DNA of 64,000 bases. It comes from Polytrichum commune. Taxonomy: Eukaryota; Streptophyta; Polytrichopsida; Polytrichales; Polytrichaceae. The first letter of the stretch is position 1. Each line of letters begins with the position of its first letter. The notes beneath the pieces are model-generated. The model was not told the DNA's origin. It saw only the letters and a program-made list of their open reading frames with translations, and ran no database searches. The stretch is from NCBI GenBank assembly GCA_950295325.1, contig OX485807.1:20743666-20807665 (forward strand). Reading direction: 5' to 3'. Positions 33,961 through 45,380 of this stretch are shown here, piece by piece. The translations under genes and the position numbers were made by a program.

Positions 33961-34347
33961 CTTACTTACACGGGTGGTTTTGGCATGTTTGAAACTTTGG
34001 TTCCACGATTGTCACGAGGTATTCATTCCTACACAAGACTTTCGATGAACGAAAGCATAAGTTTTTTGGGGTTTGGTACCGTTCCGGGGTTTAAAGCTTC
34101 GTACAGGGCCATCAAGTTACTTCCTTATTTATTTTACTTATTTATTTTACTTATTTTACTTATTTATATTTTATTTATTTACTTACTTACACGGGTGGTT
34201 TTGGCATGTTTGAAACTTTGGTTCCACGATTGTCACGAGGTATTCATTCCTACACAAGACTTTCGATGAACGAAAGCATAAGTTTTTTGGGGTTTGGTAC
34301 CGTTCCGGGGTTTAAAGCTTCGTACAGGGCCATCAAGTTACTTCCTT
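33961..34347 (+). repeat. Tandem duplication, 221-bp period, identical 166-bp core
   Basis: The 166-bp block from CTTACTTACACGGGTGGTTT to CATCAAGTTACTTCCTT occurs at 33961-34126 and 34182-34347 without a difference that I can see. The copies are joined by a (TTTATTTTAC)-type AT tract. Each copy encodes the same open peptide (MFETLVPRLSRGIHSYT, then MNESISFLGFGTVPGF), but no family is recognised. Confidence 0.95.
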
Positions 34348-34685
34348 CATTACACACTGCAAGGGCCGGAGTTGGTATATTTGGACGGCATTGCTCAACG
34401 CCTAGCAACTCGCAGTAAAACCTTCTTCTTACTTAATTAATACCCTCCCAGATGAGTCTCATGTGTCAAGTGTGCTTTTATGACATTTTTTTCCCCATGT
34501 ATTTACTTTCTGTTATTAATTACGGTGAGAATATGAGCTATTTCTACTGCACTTACCAGTATCACCAGTAGTCTTGCGTGTGTAATTGTCCGTTCATTTA
34601 TAGCCTAAGGTTTTTAATGCATGCATGTAAGTTGAGTTGAAGGCGAAATGTTTTGGGGAGTCAGATCCCTTTATAAACCGTGTAT

Positions 34686-34711
34686 AATAATAATAATAAT
34701 AATAATAATAT
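34686..34711 (+). repeat. (AAT)n microsatellite
   Basis: About nine AAT/ATA units in an intergenic AT-rich region. Confidence 0.9.
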
Positions 34712-34829
34712 TGTTATTGAAAGTGGAGACTTTGACTCTATAAATAGCATCAGAGACTATGAAGTAGCTTGTTGGAATCAAGTTAAGATAGATTAATAAT
34801 AACCTTTAAAAAATTAGGTTTCAAATATC

Positions 34830-34890
34830 AAGGGCCCTCACAGTTACATGGTCACAACCCTTGGCTCGGATGTGAAGTGGCCTTTAGATT
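34830..34890. mobile_element. Tourist-like MITE end fragment
   Basis: ATGGTCACAACCCTTGGCTC followed by GGATGTGAAGTGGCC and TTTA matches the right end of the element at 24374-24872. Only about 60 bp of the family is present. Confidence 0.65.
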
Positions 34891-37800
34891 ATATCCCACA
34901 TAACATTATGTATATAATATAAGGAGTAGAAGTGGTTAGTGTTGGTAGCGACTCAACTCCAACACTTATTTTGTGGCCCTAGAGTGGACTTCCACATGCT
35001 TTCAAAATTGAGTACTGTTGATATCATTACGAGGTTATGAAATGCAACTTATTGTTACAAGAGACGAAATATCAACACTCAATATCATATGTTTGTGAGG
35101 GCCTATGTAGCCACTATCGATTGGAAGAAAAAACGACCCTTAATTATCATTAATCATAATTTGATTCAAACAATTTCAAAGTTTAACAAACCCAATAACG
35201 TAACTTGCTAGAATTTCTTATGAAAAGTTTAGAACACATTGAGGATCTCAAATGCTCACAATGTCCATCATAGGCGCTTCTACCTTAATCTAGATGCGTA
35301 ATCTTGGTCGCTTTACACTCAGATGTGAACATTGGCATATGTTCAATGAAGAAGTGAATCCCAATCACACTAACCTTGAAGAATCGTCTCTTTGTGTCTC
35401 TTGCCCTCTTACATATACATTACTACCCACCTATACATAACGTGATCACCAATGTGGGATGTGAAGGATGGTCATATGTAAATTTAATGTCATTGAATCC
35501 TATATGTACTTTTGTACATATACCCATAACCAAAACTAAACCTATAACTAACAATATGTACCACAATAATAAATTTTTGGGCCACCTTACTGGGAGGGAG
35601 GGAGGGAGGAGGTATGACCAAAGGAGCAATACACCACCCTCTCAAGTTATTGCGGGCACTAGACATAATTATTCTTTTATTTTCGATTTGTTGTAGCTCG
35701 GTTGGACTTTGCCCCCGTTCCCCAAAAGTCGAGGGGTTAGGGTCATCTCTCATATCAAGGTTACTAACTCACACATAGGGAGGGTTTCATTTTTTTTAAA
35801 GATAGCATGGTGAAGAAGACAAGGTCTCAACATGTTTCAAATTTCAAATTGTTTTGTGTAAAACTCTGCAACACCGTTGGCTAACTAGACATCCACCTCA
35901 CAATCTAGGTTACATGCCAAACATTAAGCTAGATGAAGGGGACACCAAATGAACAAATTTGATAACCCATCTATGTAATAAGTTAAGAAAATCAACCAGA
36001 TTGAGAATGCTCATAACAATGCTAAGCACGTACATGATGAGCTCTTTTCATAGAAAGAGGTTGCAATTTTGAAACTTTGATAATTTACAGCCACTTGTCG
36101 AAAAGTTCACATGTTACAGCCCGAGTGCTCTTCATAGACGAGGAATCTTGGAACTAATAGAAGAGTATGCTCATGTGATACATGGTCCCGTGAAACGCAA
36201 CCAAAGAACTGTGTAATGTTATGTTAGAACTTTTATTCACGTATGGTGAAAGACCACTCCATAGATACTTCCCAAACATTCTCATGTGAGTCCAAATAAT
36301 GCTTTTGTCATGTGGATCCAACTCCCCATGGCTATCATATATGGTTCAATTTCTTATTCTTTGAAGGTTGCCAAGGAAGTTTGCCTTATGTGGCTTCCAA
36401 GGTGTGGGTCCTAGTGCAAAGGGAAACCAACAAGAGTGAAGTCAAAGGAAGTAGCCCATTGGTTGACCTTTGTTGGCAATGATCATGCACATGTATGTAT
36501 ATATGCTCGTGAAACTAAAAGTCATTGTGGCACAATCTACTAAAAACATAATAATTTGCGAACATCCCCCGAACACTTTTATGTGGACCATACAACAACA
36601 ACAACAATAACCCCATAATCTCCTCGGGACCTCGCATCATTGGGAGGACACGACACTATCATCCAAGTCGTTGACATGTCACTCACTTATTTCTCTACTT
36701 TTCAACCATTTTTCACAAGTTCATTCTTAACTCTTATAGGGGCAAGGATGTTCATATATGGGATGCGTGATGATTTGTACACCGACCCTAAAAAGTATGA
36801 AAATAATAGTTTATGTGTTTTGTGGTGCTGAATCTCTTTTAGCATATGCTATGAATAGCAAGAAGTGACAATGAAGGTATCTTTGATGATGGTGATTAGA
36901 TATACATGTCATGTGTTTGAGTCTAGGTCATTACAACAAACTCAAGTGCTCCTGATGATCAATCCTACACATATGTGTGGTTCAATTGGAATAGTGCAAA
37001 TGATGAATGTCTACATTTCAAGATAGAGTCATTCTTGACACTTTTAGCTGAAAATTCCAATGAGTGTTCCTAGACCCCTCCGTACGATGTCTTGATGCTT
37101 GGATAGCGCCTCTTAGACCTTTGGACTTACAAATTTGTTGGAGGAGAAGATGAAAAAAAAGACATAACCTAGTTTTGTTTTGTTATTTCTTTTGCCTTAT
37201 CATGTACAATAGAGACCAATCTAATTATTTTGCTGGAATTCGTTCCATACATGACAATAGTTCCATATTCTTTAAGTAATCTTTGCAATTTGATGCATGA
37301 TTATTGGGGATGGCATCTTGAATGCAACCCCTACGAGCACAACAAGGAAGTAGGGGTCCATTTGACAAGGCCCATTAATTTGTAGACATCTATTTACAAG
37401 AACCGTACCATATCACATGCATTGACACAAAATGGGTTGACTTGACACATATATTCCATGCCCTAATTACACGCGGAAAAATGGGTCATGCCAAATGGAT
37501 CCAAACTCCCTTTTTGCCATGGAGGCATACTTGTAGAAAACATGGCCTCAAATAACACAACTCCAAACATTTTCTTTGTAACAAGTAAGACCAATCTATG
37601 AGGGGTCTAGATTAAACTTGTTAATGCAACAAAGCATTTTGTTTGAAGCCATGGTGTTTGGGACACAACCTTATTATTATTATTATTCGTGGTAGGACGA
37701 TTTTGATCTAGTGGCATAAGATTGAAATATCTCCACCAATCCGCTTCATCTGCTCCTCCAACCTCATCTTGGAGAGGGCGGAGACACAAAAACCACCATA

Positions 37801-38630
37801 GTTTTTGCACGAGACAATGTGGATTTGGAGTGGTCAAAATATAGAAGCCACTTTGTTTTGTTTCAGGGATAGAGATATTCTAGGTAGAATGGATTTTGAC
37901 ACTATACGGGTACATCTCAATGCCCACTAGACGCTTACTGATGTTAAGAGGTTACTTTGACAACCCAATTTGGGAGTCAATTTACTAAAGATATGCTCAA
38001 GACTCATGAAAGATAGAAGAGCTTGACTTCATGACCGTGAGCTTATGATGGAGGAACACAATGAAGTCACAATGAACCCACAATGAACCCACAATGAAAT
38101 AAACTGTAAAGCCAAATAAAAATTGGATTTGTTTGGGAGGTATTACACTAAGTGATATTACACGTTTAAACAAAATTCTTGAAATTTTCCCTTTTGCAAG
38201 AGTTTCAATTTTAGGTAGAGAAACCCATAGAAGTGGCTATCACACGAATATTTCAACCCATTTGTGTATGATTCAAACCACCTATAGAATCATTGGGAGT
38301 AATACCAAGACAACCAAGTTTACATACTAATTTGTAATCATCTACCCCAATGAGTCAAAGAGACACAAAAACATATAGAGTTCAAGGTCAAGGACAAAGA
38401 ATCGAGGAAAAAAAGTGTAGATTATTATAATGGTACAATTCTCTTTTAAACTATGCTAAAACAAGAGGAATCAATATTCGGTGAGCTCCGTGCAATGAAA
38501 GGAGAAAAGCCTAAGTATGTAATATCAATATTGATAGTAATTGAAACCCTAATTTAGTCGAAGATGAATATAAAAGATTGTAGCATTTGTCAAATGGTAC
38601 AAAGTTGTAAAGGGTACAAAAGCACTTGTT
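34891..38630. other. Long region without a recognisable gene
   Basis: Open frames (for example + 35376-35696 and 36640-36831) show no domain and no supporting splice pattern. (GGGA)n lies near 35591-35609, (ACA)n near 36594-36608, and (TTA)n near 37671-37686. Nothing else can be supported. Confidence 0.35.
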
Positions 38631-38631
38631 G

Positions 38632-40080
38632 GTACACCCAAATCCCATGATGAAAGGCTACCGTTGTGCTTACTTTCTTCAATACAAAATGTCTTGGTGG
38701 GTAGTTACTATAAGGATAGTGTTTGATATTGAGTTTAGCAAAGATAATACACAATAAAAAATTAGGGTCACCCGCAAACAAATGGAGAATAATTGCATTG
38801 TACAATTGAACACGCTAGTCTAATAAAGCCTAACATTATTCCATGAATAACCTTATTTTGTGGTGATGTCACTCATTCGTTGAAGTCAACTCCAACATGA
38901 AGATGTGGAGATATGATATCTTATACCCAAATCCTATGATGAAAGGTTGCTTTTGTGCTTATCTTCTTCAATACAAAGTGTCTTGGTGGGTAGTTACTAT
39001 AAGGATAATGTTTAATACTAGATTTTGTGAAGATAACACACAATAAAAAACTAGGGTCACCCGCAAACAAATGGAAAATAATTGCATTGTACGTTTGAAT
39101 ATGCTAGTACAATAAAGCCTAACATGATTCCATGAATATCCTCATTATGTGGTGATGTCACTTGTACATTGAAGTTACCTCCCAATATGAAGGTGTGGAA
39201 ATACAATATCTTACACCCGAATCCTATGATGAAAGGCTACCGTTGTGCTTACCTTCTTCCATAGAAAATGTTTTGGTGGGTAGTTACTATAAGTATAATG
39301 TTTGATATTGAATCATTAGCGAAGATAACACACAATAAAAAAATTAGGGTCACCCGCAAAAAAGAAGGAAAATAATTGCATCGTACAATTGAACACGCTA
39401 GTCTAATAAAGCCTAACATGATTCCATGAATAACCTAATTTGTGGTGATGTCAATCATATATTGGAGTCAACTCCAATATGAAGATGTGGAGATATGATA
39501 TCTTACACCCAAATCCTATGATGAAAGGCTACTTTTGTGCTTATCTTCTTCAATACAAAATGTCTTGGTGGGTAGTTACTATTAGGATAATGTTTGATAT
39601 TGAAATTAGCAAAGATAACACACAATAAAATATTAGGATCACCCACAAAAAAATGGAAAATAATTGCATCGTACAATTGAATTTTAAATAATGCTAGTTT
39701 AATAAAGCCTAACACGATTTCATGAATAATTTCATTTTGTGGTGATGTTACTCGTACATTGAAGTCACCTCCAGTATGAAGATGTGGAGATATGATATCT
39801 TACACCCAAATCCTATGATGGAAGGTTGCTTTTGTGCTTATCTTCTTCAATACAACATGTCTTGGTGGGTAGTTAGACATTGAATTTAGTGTAGGTAACA
39901 CACAATAAAAAATTAGGGCCACCTGCAAATAAATGGAAGATAATTGCATTGTACACTTGAATACGCTAGTCTAATAAAGCCTTGCATAGATCCCACATAG
40001 ATAACCCCATTTTGTGTGATGTCACTTGTACGTTGAAGTCAATTCCAATATGAACATGTGAAATTATGATGTCTTTATTT
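38632..40080 (+). repeat. Tandem array, about 290-bp unit, five copies
   Basis: ACCC(A/G)AATCC(C/T)ATGATG(A/G)AAGG begins units at 38636, 38925, 39215, 39507 and 39804 (spacings 289, 290, 292, 297). The last unit is shortened. Every unit contains GTCTTGGTGGGTAGTTA, CACACAATAAAA and AATTGCAT(T/C)GTAC. Minus-strand frames inside units 1 and 4 translate to similar peptides (FAGDPNFLLCIIF / FVGDPNILLCVIF) because the units are related, not because a gene is evident. Confidence 0.93.
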
Positions 40081-41000
40081 CAACAAAATATGAGAAGATC
40101 CAATGGTCATAAATTGGAGTTTCCAAGTTGGGACAACTGACCAATTGTTTTTTTTGAATAATAATTTTGGATATGGGATGGATGAAATCCCAGTTTGATG
40201 AAAAGAAAATCTAGAAATTAGAATAAATACATGTGAGAATTTGAGATTTAAAGTCAAGGTTTAGGGTTTGTAAGGAATGGGCCCCACAAAAAACCCATAA
40301 ATGATGTTTTATGGGTCACTTATACAACATGGGATTGGTAATTATGTTACCATCGTAGTACAAATGCAAAAAAGGCTAGATTTCAAGGTTGCATGTTTGG
40401 TCCCAATTTAGCTTCTGGCACATAAATATAGGATGTAGTTAGAAAACACAAGATTGCCACCATGGTACAATTGTTTGTTGTGGCAGCTTGGGATTAGTGG
40501 TAACCCACTACTTTGCGGTTTAGTTAAAACCAACTCTACATATTTTTGATTAGTTCATCCCAACTTTAACCTCACTCGACTCATTTGGGGTAGAAGCATG
40601 CCATTTAAGGTAGCCAACCCATTCTCGACCAATTAAGCAATTTAGCAAGTCTACGGTTTTGATACGATTAGAAGAAGAAATTCCATGTAGTGAAATAAAA
40701 AAAAAAGCATCTCGTATTATTTCTCAATGTCCCTCCCCCCCTCCCCCCCTCCCCCCCTTAACCATGTGTAAGTGGATAAAGGTTAATATCTCACTTTTTG
40801 TTTTGTTTTGTTTTGTTTTGTTTTGGTGCTATTTGGTGACCGAAGGGTGTTTGTTAGTTAAGTTAGCCAAGGAACATCCATTCCAAATGATTGGTTTATT
40901 TGTTGATTTTATTTGTTGATTTGTTTATTTTGATTTTGATTTATATATATATTCTTCTTCTTCTTCTTAGCCTTCTTCTTATCCTTCACCAAATGGCTTT
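40081..41000. other. Unassigned sequence with low-complexity tracts
   Basis: C-rich tracts near 40735-40757, (TTTTG)n near 40798-40826, and (TTC)n near 40955-40970. No coding sequence recognised. Confidence 0.5.
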
Positions 41001-41004
41001 CAAT

Positions 41005-42180
41005 CATGGATATGAATAAAAACATAACATCTTAGATGAGGCCTTACACGATGACTATGATGAGGACCTCTTTGCGCATGAGATAGCTAATACTTCGGCT
41101 GAGATGGTTCATGCCATGTGGAATGAACCCAAACAATCTTGCTTTGGAGGGTCATTTAGTGGGAGAGCTAGGATTATAGATCTAAATAGAGAGGTAGGAC
41201 ACAACAAGATAGTGAAAGATTATTTCAATGATCCCTCCTTGCGACCATGATCAAACATTTAGAAGGCAATTTCATATGTGTCATTCTTTATTCTTAAGAC
41301 TTATGAATGTAGTCGTTGCCCATGATGCCTACTTTACCCAATGCTATGATTGCACAAACACTTTGAGTGTTTCAAGTCATTTAAAAATGTAATGCAGTAA
41401 TTAGAATGCTAGCATATGGTGTTTCAAGTGATTTTGTTGATGACGATTGATGTTTGAGTGCTACTGTGACCAATGAGTGCACGAAGCGTTGGGCTAGAGC
41501 AATTAGAGAATAGTTACGGAAGAGTACCTTAGGCAACTGACATGTAATGGTATTTTAAATCAAGTGAACATTAATACAAAATGAGGGTGGCCGAGGATGT
41601 TTGCCAATATAGAGTGCATGCACCAACAATAAATGGATTGCCCTTCCAATTGGGCAGTATGTGAACAAGGATGACAAGAAGGCAATAGTTTTAAAAGTGG
41701 TGGTTGACTACTCTATGTGGATATGGCATGCATATTCTAGGGTTTGTAGGTTCAAACAACGATGTCAATGTGTTGGAGATCTCTTCTCTTATAGGAAATT
41801 CGATTAATGACAGGGGGATGGGATTTCATTTAGTGTTAATGGTTCAAATGCATTCCTGTTACGAGCTCCTAGCAGATGGGATTTACCCCAATTGATCTTG
41901 CTTTGTGCAAACCGTTCATCAACCACAAGACAAGGAGAGGGCATACTACACTCAACAACAAGAAAATCCAAGAAAGGATATGGAAATGGCACTCAAAATC
42001 TTGCAAGCTTGGTGGCAATTATTCAAAACCATGCACGCTAGTGGGGTGTGAATGACCTTGATAACATTATTAATATGCATAGTCTCATTGTTGAAGAATG
42101 AGAGATGATGCGAATTAGAGTTACCTCATGACCTACATGAACTACAATGTCTTCATCGTGGAATGACATATCGGGAATTT
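41005..42180 (+). pseudogene. Second PIF/Harbinger transposase, heavily decayed
   Basis: Fragments on + in several frames follow the order of the plant Harbinger family that carries RRF(R)MRR near its N-terminus: FRRQFHMCHSLFLRLMNVVV near 41255-41315, IECMH...MDCPSNW near 41607-41655 (where the family has the first catalytic Asp in SIDCMHW), MWIWHAY near 41715-41735, LADGIYP near 41870, RKDMEMALKILQAWW near 41970-42015 (where the Glu of VERAFG would be), and a final LICIVSLLKNE. Stops and frameshifts are frequent, so it is much older than the element at 1-3.8 kb and of a different Harbinger lineage. Confidence 0.75.
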
Positions 42181-42799
42181 GTTAGAGGCACTGATGAAAT
42201 AGAAAACACAAACACGTTCTACAATTTCAAGACTCTAAAATCTAAGCAGTTTAACATATCTAGGGGGAAGTATTCGACATCTAGGGGGTTTGGTGTATCG
42301 TAAAAGAAATTGCTCCTAATTAGCTCTATAGATAACAACTGAAATCGAACACCTTCTCTAATTCGAACACAAATTGTATCAATTGATTCCTCTCGAAGCC
42401 CTCTTCCTAGCCATGTTACTTTTTTTTTTTTTTTTGTGAAAGAAGAATTCATAATGGGTCGCTCATCTAAACACAAAAAGCTTATCAATCATTTTTTTTC
42501 TTCTTCAGGTTCTCATCCACGATGGCATGATATCATCCATAATTCTCAGATTTTGTGCACGACTTGATCGATTATGACCAGTAACCAACTCGAGTAGGTG
42601 GATGACGGACGATGACTCGCTGGCTCTTGTGGCTCGTCATCCACTCTCATCTCCTTGGTTATCTAGTCCATCCAAAATAAGACTAAAATCATTAGAAGTA
42701 CCTATTAGCAATGTGTTTGTTTTTGGAAATGTTTGTTCTGAAGGGAAGAGGTGTGACCCTTGGGTGATGGGAAACTGCGTAAACAAATGCTAAACGGCA

Positions 42800-45380
42800 G
42801 GCAGGGCCCTGGAACGGCCCGCAGTCCGGTGGGGGAGGGTAGTGCAGTTTGCTGCGAAGGCAAGTCAGTTACGTGAACAGTTACATACTTCCCCGGCGAA
42901 TTAGTCTAGACGAAGTACATTGTGCGCGCGCTGCCAGCCACCGGCCTAAGCAGATTCCTAATTTTCCCATTCCCAATTTCCACATCGGTGTAGATACGTA
43001 AGTATGTATGGAGTTCTCTGACGAGTAACTTAGCGGAGCCAGAGGTGCACAGAGGAGAAGAGGAAACAAGAGAAGAGAGAGAGAGATTGAGAGAGAGAGA
43101 GAGAGCATTCGAGTGGTGGAAGGGAGGTTGATTGCCTGAGGCGATGAGTCTAAGGAGAGGGGAGGGGGCCGGATTGTGCATTATCGGACATGGTTTGGTG
43201 AGATCCAGCGAGCATGCGCACATTGGCGACTGACAAGATGTCGTCGCGTCATCATCGACTGCTCCAGCTCCTCCTAATTAACCTCCTCGTCTTCCCCTCC
43301 TCCTCCTCCTCCTCCAGCTCTGTCTGTGCAGCGGCCAGTCTGAAGAATCCTTTTGCACGCCTGTGTCAGTGGTAGTAGTAGGCAGTACTACTCGCGAGCC
43401 TGCAGAGCTGCTGCGAGGGTCTCACTTAACTTAACTTATATCCCGTTGAGCATTCAATGGTAGGGGCATTCACATTCACATTCCGTGTCCGTTTCTGTTC
43501 GACGTGTAAGTTATCAACTAGTGGCAGAGTGGTGTGTTGAGCTGGAAAATCTGTTGGCGCGAGACTAACTTAGTCCGTATTGGTGTGGTTCACGCGCGCG
43601 GAGTCGTCTTGGCCTCTAACTGTTGTGCTCGACGTGCTCGCTAGATGTAGTCTTCTGCTGCAGTTTCGTTTCTGGAACGCTCCGAGCCTTCCTTGCTTGC
43701 ACTATTCTGCTCAAGAACTACAACATTTTCTGTAACTGGAGCTCCCTCTCTGCTCGTAGGTAATTATAGGCTTTAGTTGAGGTCCTCTTCTTCAGAGCTT
43801 ACATGACTCTCGCAATCGACAGTACACGCAGGTCACTTTGTGCAGTAAAATCCTGTAAGTGTTAATGCGATTGCACTACTCTCCTCACCAACTACAGCAT
43901 TTCGTGTTACTACATCACGTTCTCTACTATTTTGGCCATAGACTTAAGTTGAGCTCTTCTTCTCCAGAGCTTACAGGATTTGCGCAATCGACACTGCGCG
44001 CAGATCGCTTTGTGCAGTAAACTCTTTGAGTGCTATGCAATTGCCAGAAAAACGCGATATCCGATCTTTGTACGCGCGTTCAAGCTCAAAGCATTGATTG
44101 ACAACGCCGTCTTCATTCTTCCGCTCAGCTTACTATTTCTACCTGCCAACCTATGGAATGGCCGAAGCCATTTTTGGTGCTCTGATGATGGAAAAGCAGG
44201 GGTTCGGAGGCGCATAATCCGACAAACACTGCGGAATAGAATCTAGTGCAGTATTGCACGCAGGTATTTAATACATTACAATATCATAGCGATGTATTGA
44301 TAGAGTCTGGAAACCAGGCGGCATATTGTTGTGAATCATGCACTAAAACCCGGGGGAGTCCAGTGACTCCAGTCCAGTGTGAATACATGCGGTTGCGTAT
44401 ATTGTTAACCGTAGCTGTTCCCTGAGGTTTGCGATCGAAGAGGTTACCTCTTTTCTTGTAGAGTTTCGGCTTCCTGCAATCAATAATGTTCGAGGAATGT
44501 GCGATAATGGAAGACATATAGGAAGTGAAGAGGTTAAGACTGTGTTCGTTGTGGAATGACAGTAACGACAATTTAGAACAGGAGCTCCTCCTACCTATAG
44601 TGCTACTCACCTCCCGTCACCTCAGCTGTGCGATTACTCCCATTGCTTTTGTACATTAAACTAGCTTAGATGTTTAATGCTGTTGAATTGAGATCACGCT
44701 GCATTTCCTCTTGAGATAGTGCGTTATAGGAAGAATCTCACTATTGACGTCCACCGCTCTTCTTTCTGGTAGCTTTTCTTTGCGCAATATTTCACCTCTA
44801 GATGTTTCCGCCGCGCATAGAAATCGAAACTTATACGTTCTGCCTGTAAGCTTCCCTTACAACTCTCTCTCGTGTCCATCTTGCGAAGGTTCCAGGCGCA
44901 CAATAACTTAACATCAAGATAATTGAAGTAGCCGTGCATGTGAAGCAGAATATCAGAGTGTGGTGGCAAGTGTTTTGAAGGTTCTGTTGGAATGCTAGTC
45001 TGACAGATACCGACATGGGAGCCGTAGGAGCAGAAACAGCGACGAAGTAGTTTTGGAACCTCTTAGTCCCGATTACCTAGACAACTCCGTATTCTCAACA
45101 GGTATTTACTTCTGTCCCTCTATGTAGTCTTATCGATTCGTTCAAGCTTTAGTACTGCTATTCGATTATCCAACAATGAGAGCGTGAATATACACTCTGC
45201 GTTTTGGTCTTCCTCAAACTCCTCAATAACAAGGATTGTTGAAAAATTATAAACCAGTGGGGCTAGTTATATAAATTTTTGTTGTTGTATCCAGAAAGTA
45301 ATGCTGTGATTCGCCGTATAAGGCTGACTTAATTATATACATGGGGCTGGAGTGAGCAGGACCTATGCAGAGGAGTCTCG
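42800..45380 (+). promoter_or_regulatory. Probable promoter and 5'-UTR exons of the MIP1-zipper gene
   Basis: GC content rises after about 42.8 kb and plant 5'-UTR-like tracts appear: (GA)n at 43075-43106 and (CTC)n at 43297-43317. GT-starting donors lie in the tract (for example GTATTT at 45102) and an acceptor-like TATGCAG ends at 45370, eleven bases before the ATG. I infer one or more non-coding first exons here. The exact start site is not visible. A diverged 172-bp duplication lies inside (43772-44044). Confidence 0.5.
43772..44044 (+). repeat. Diverged tandem duplication, period about 172 bp, in the 5' region of the MIP1-zipper gene
   Basis: TTAGTTGAGGTCCTCTTCTT...GCAATCGACAGTACACGCAG...TTTGTGCAGTAAAATCC (about 43772-43875) recurs as TAAGTTGAGCTCTTCTTCTC...GCAATCGACACTGCGCGCAG...TTTGTGCAGTAAACTCT (about 43944-44044). 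Both contain splice-acceptor-like CAG, so duplicated alternative 5' exons are possible. Confidence 0.75.

Noticed and set aside
38590-39715. Two similar minus-strand proteins as a gene family
   Set aside because: They are the same part of tandem monomers; the other monomers carry stops. Kept only as a finding.
32541-40080. CRISPR-like array
   Set aside because: The repeats are tandem units of 221-297 bp without short direct repeats and unique spacers, in a eukaryotic context.
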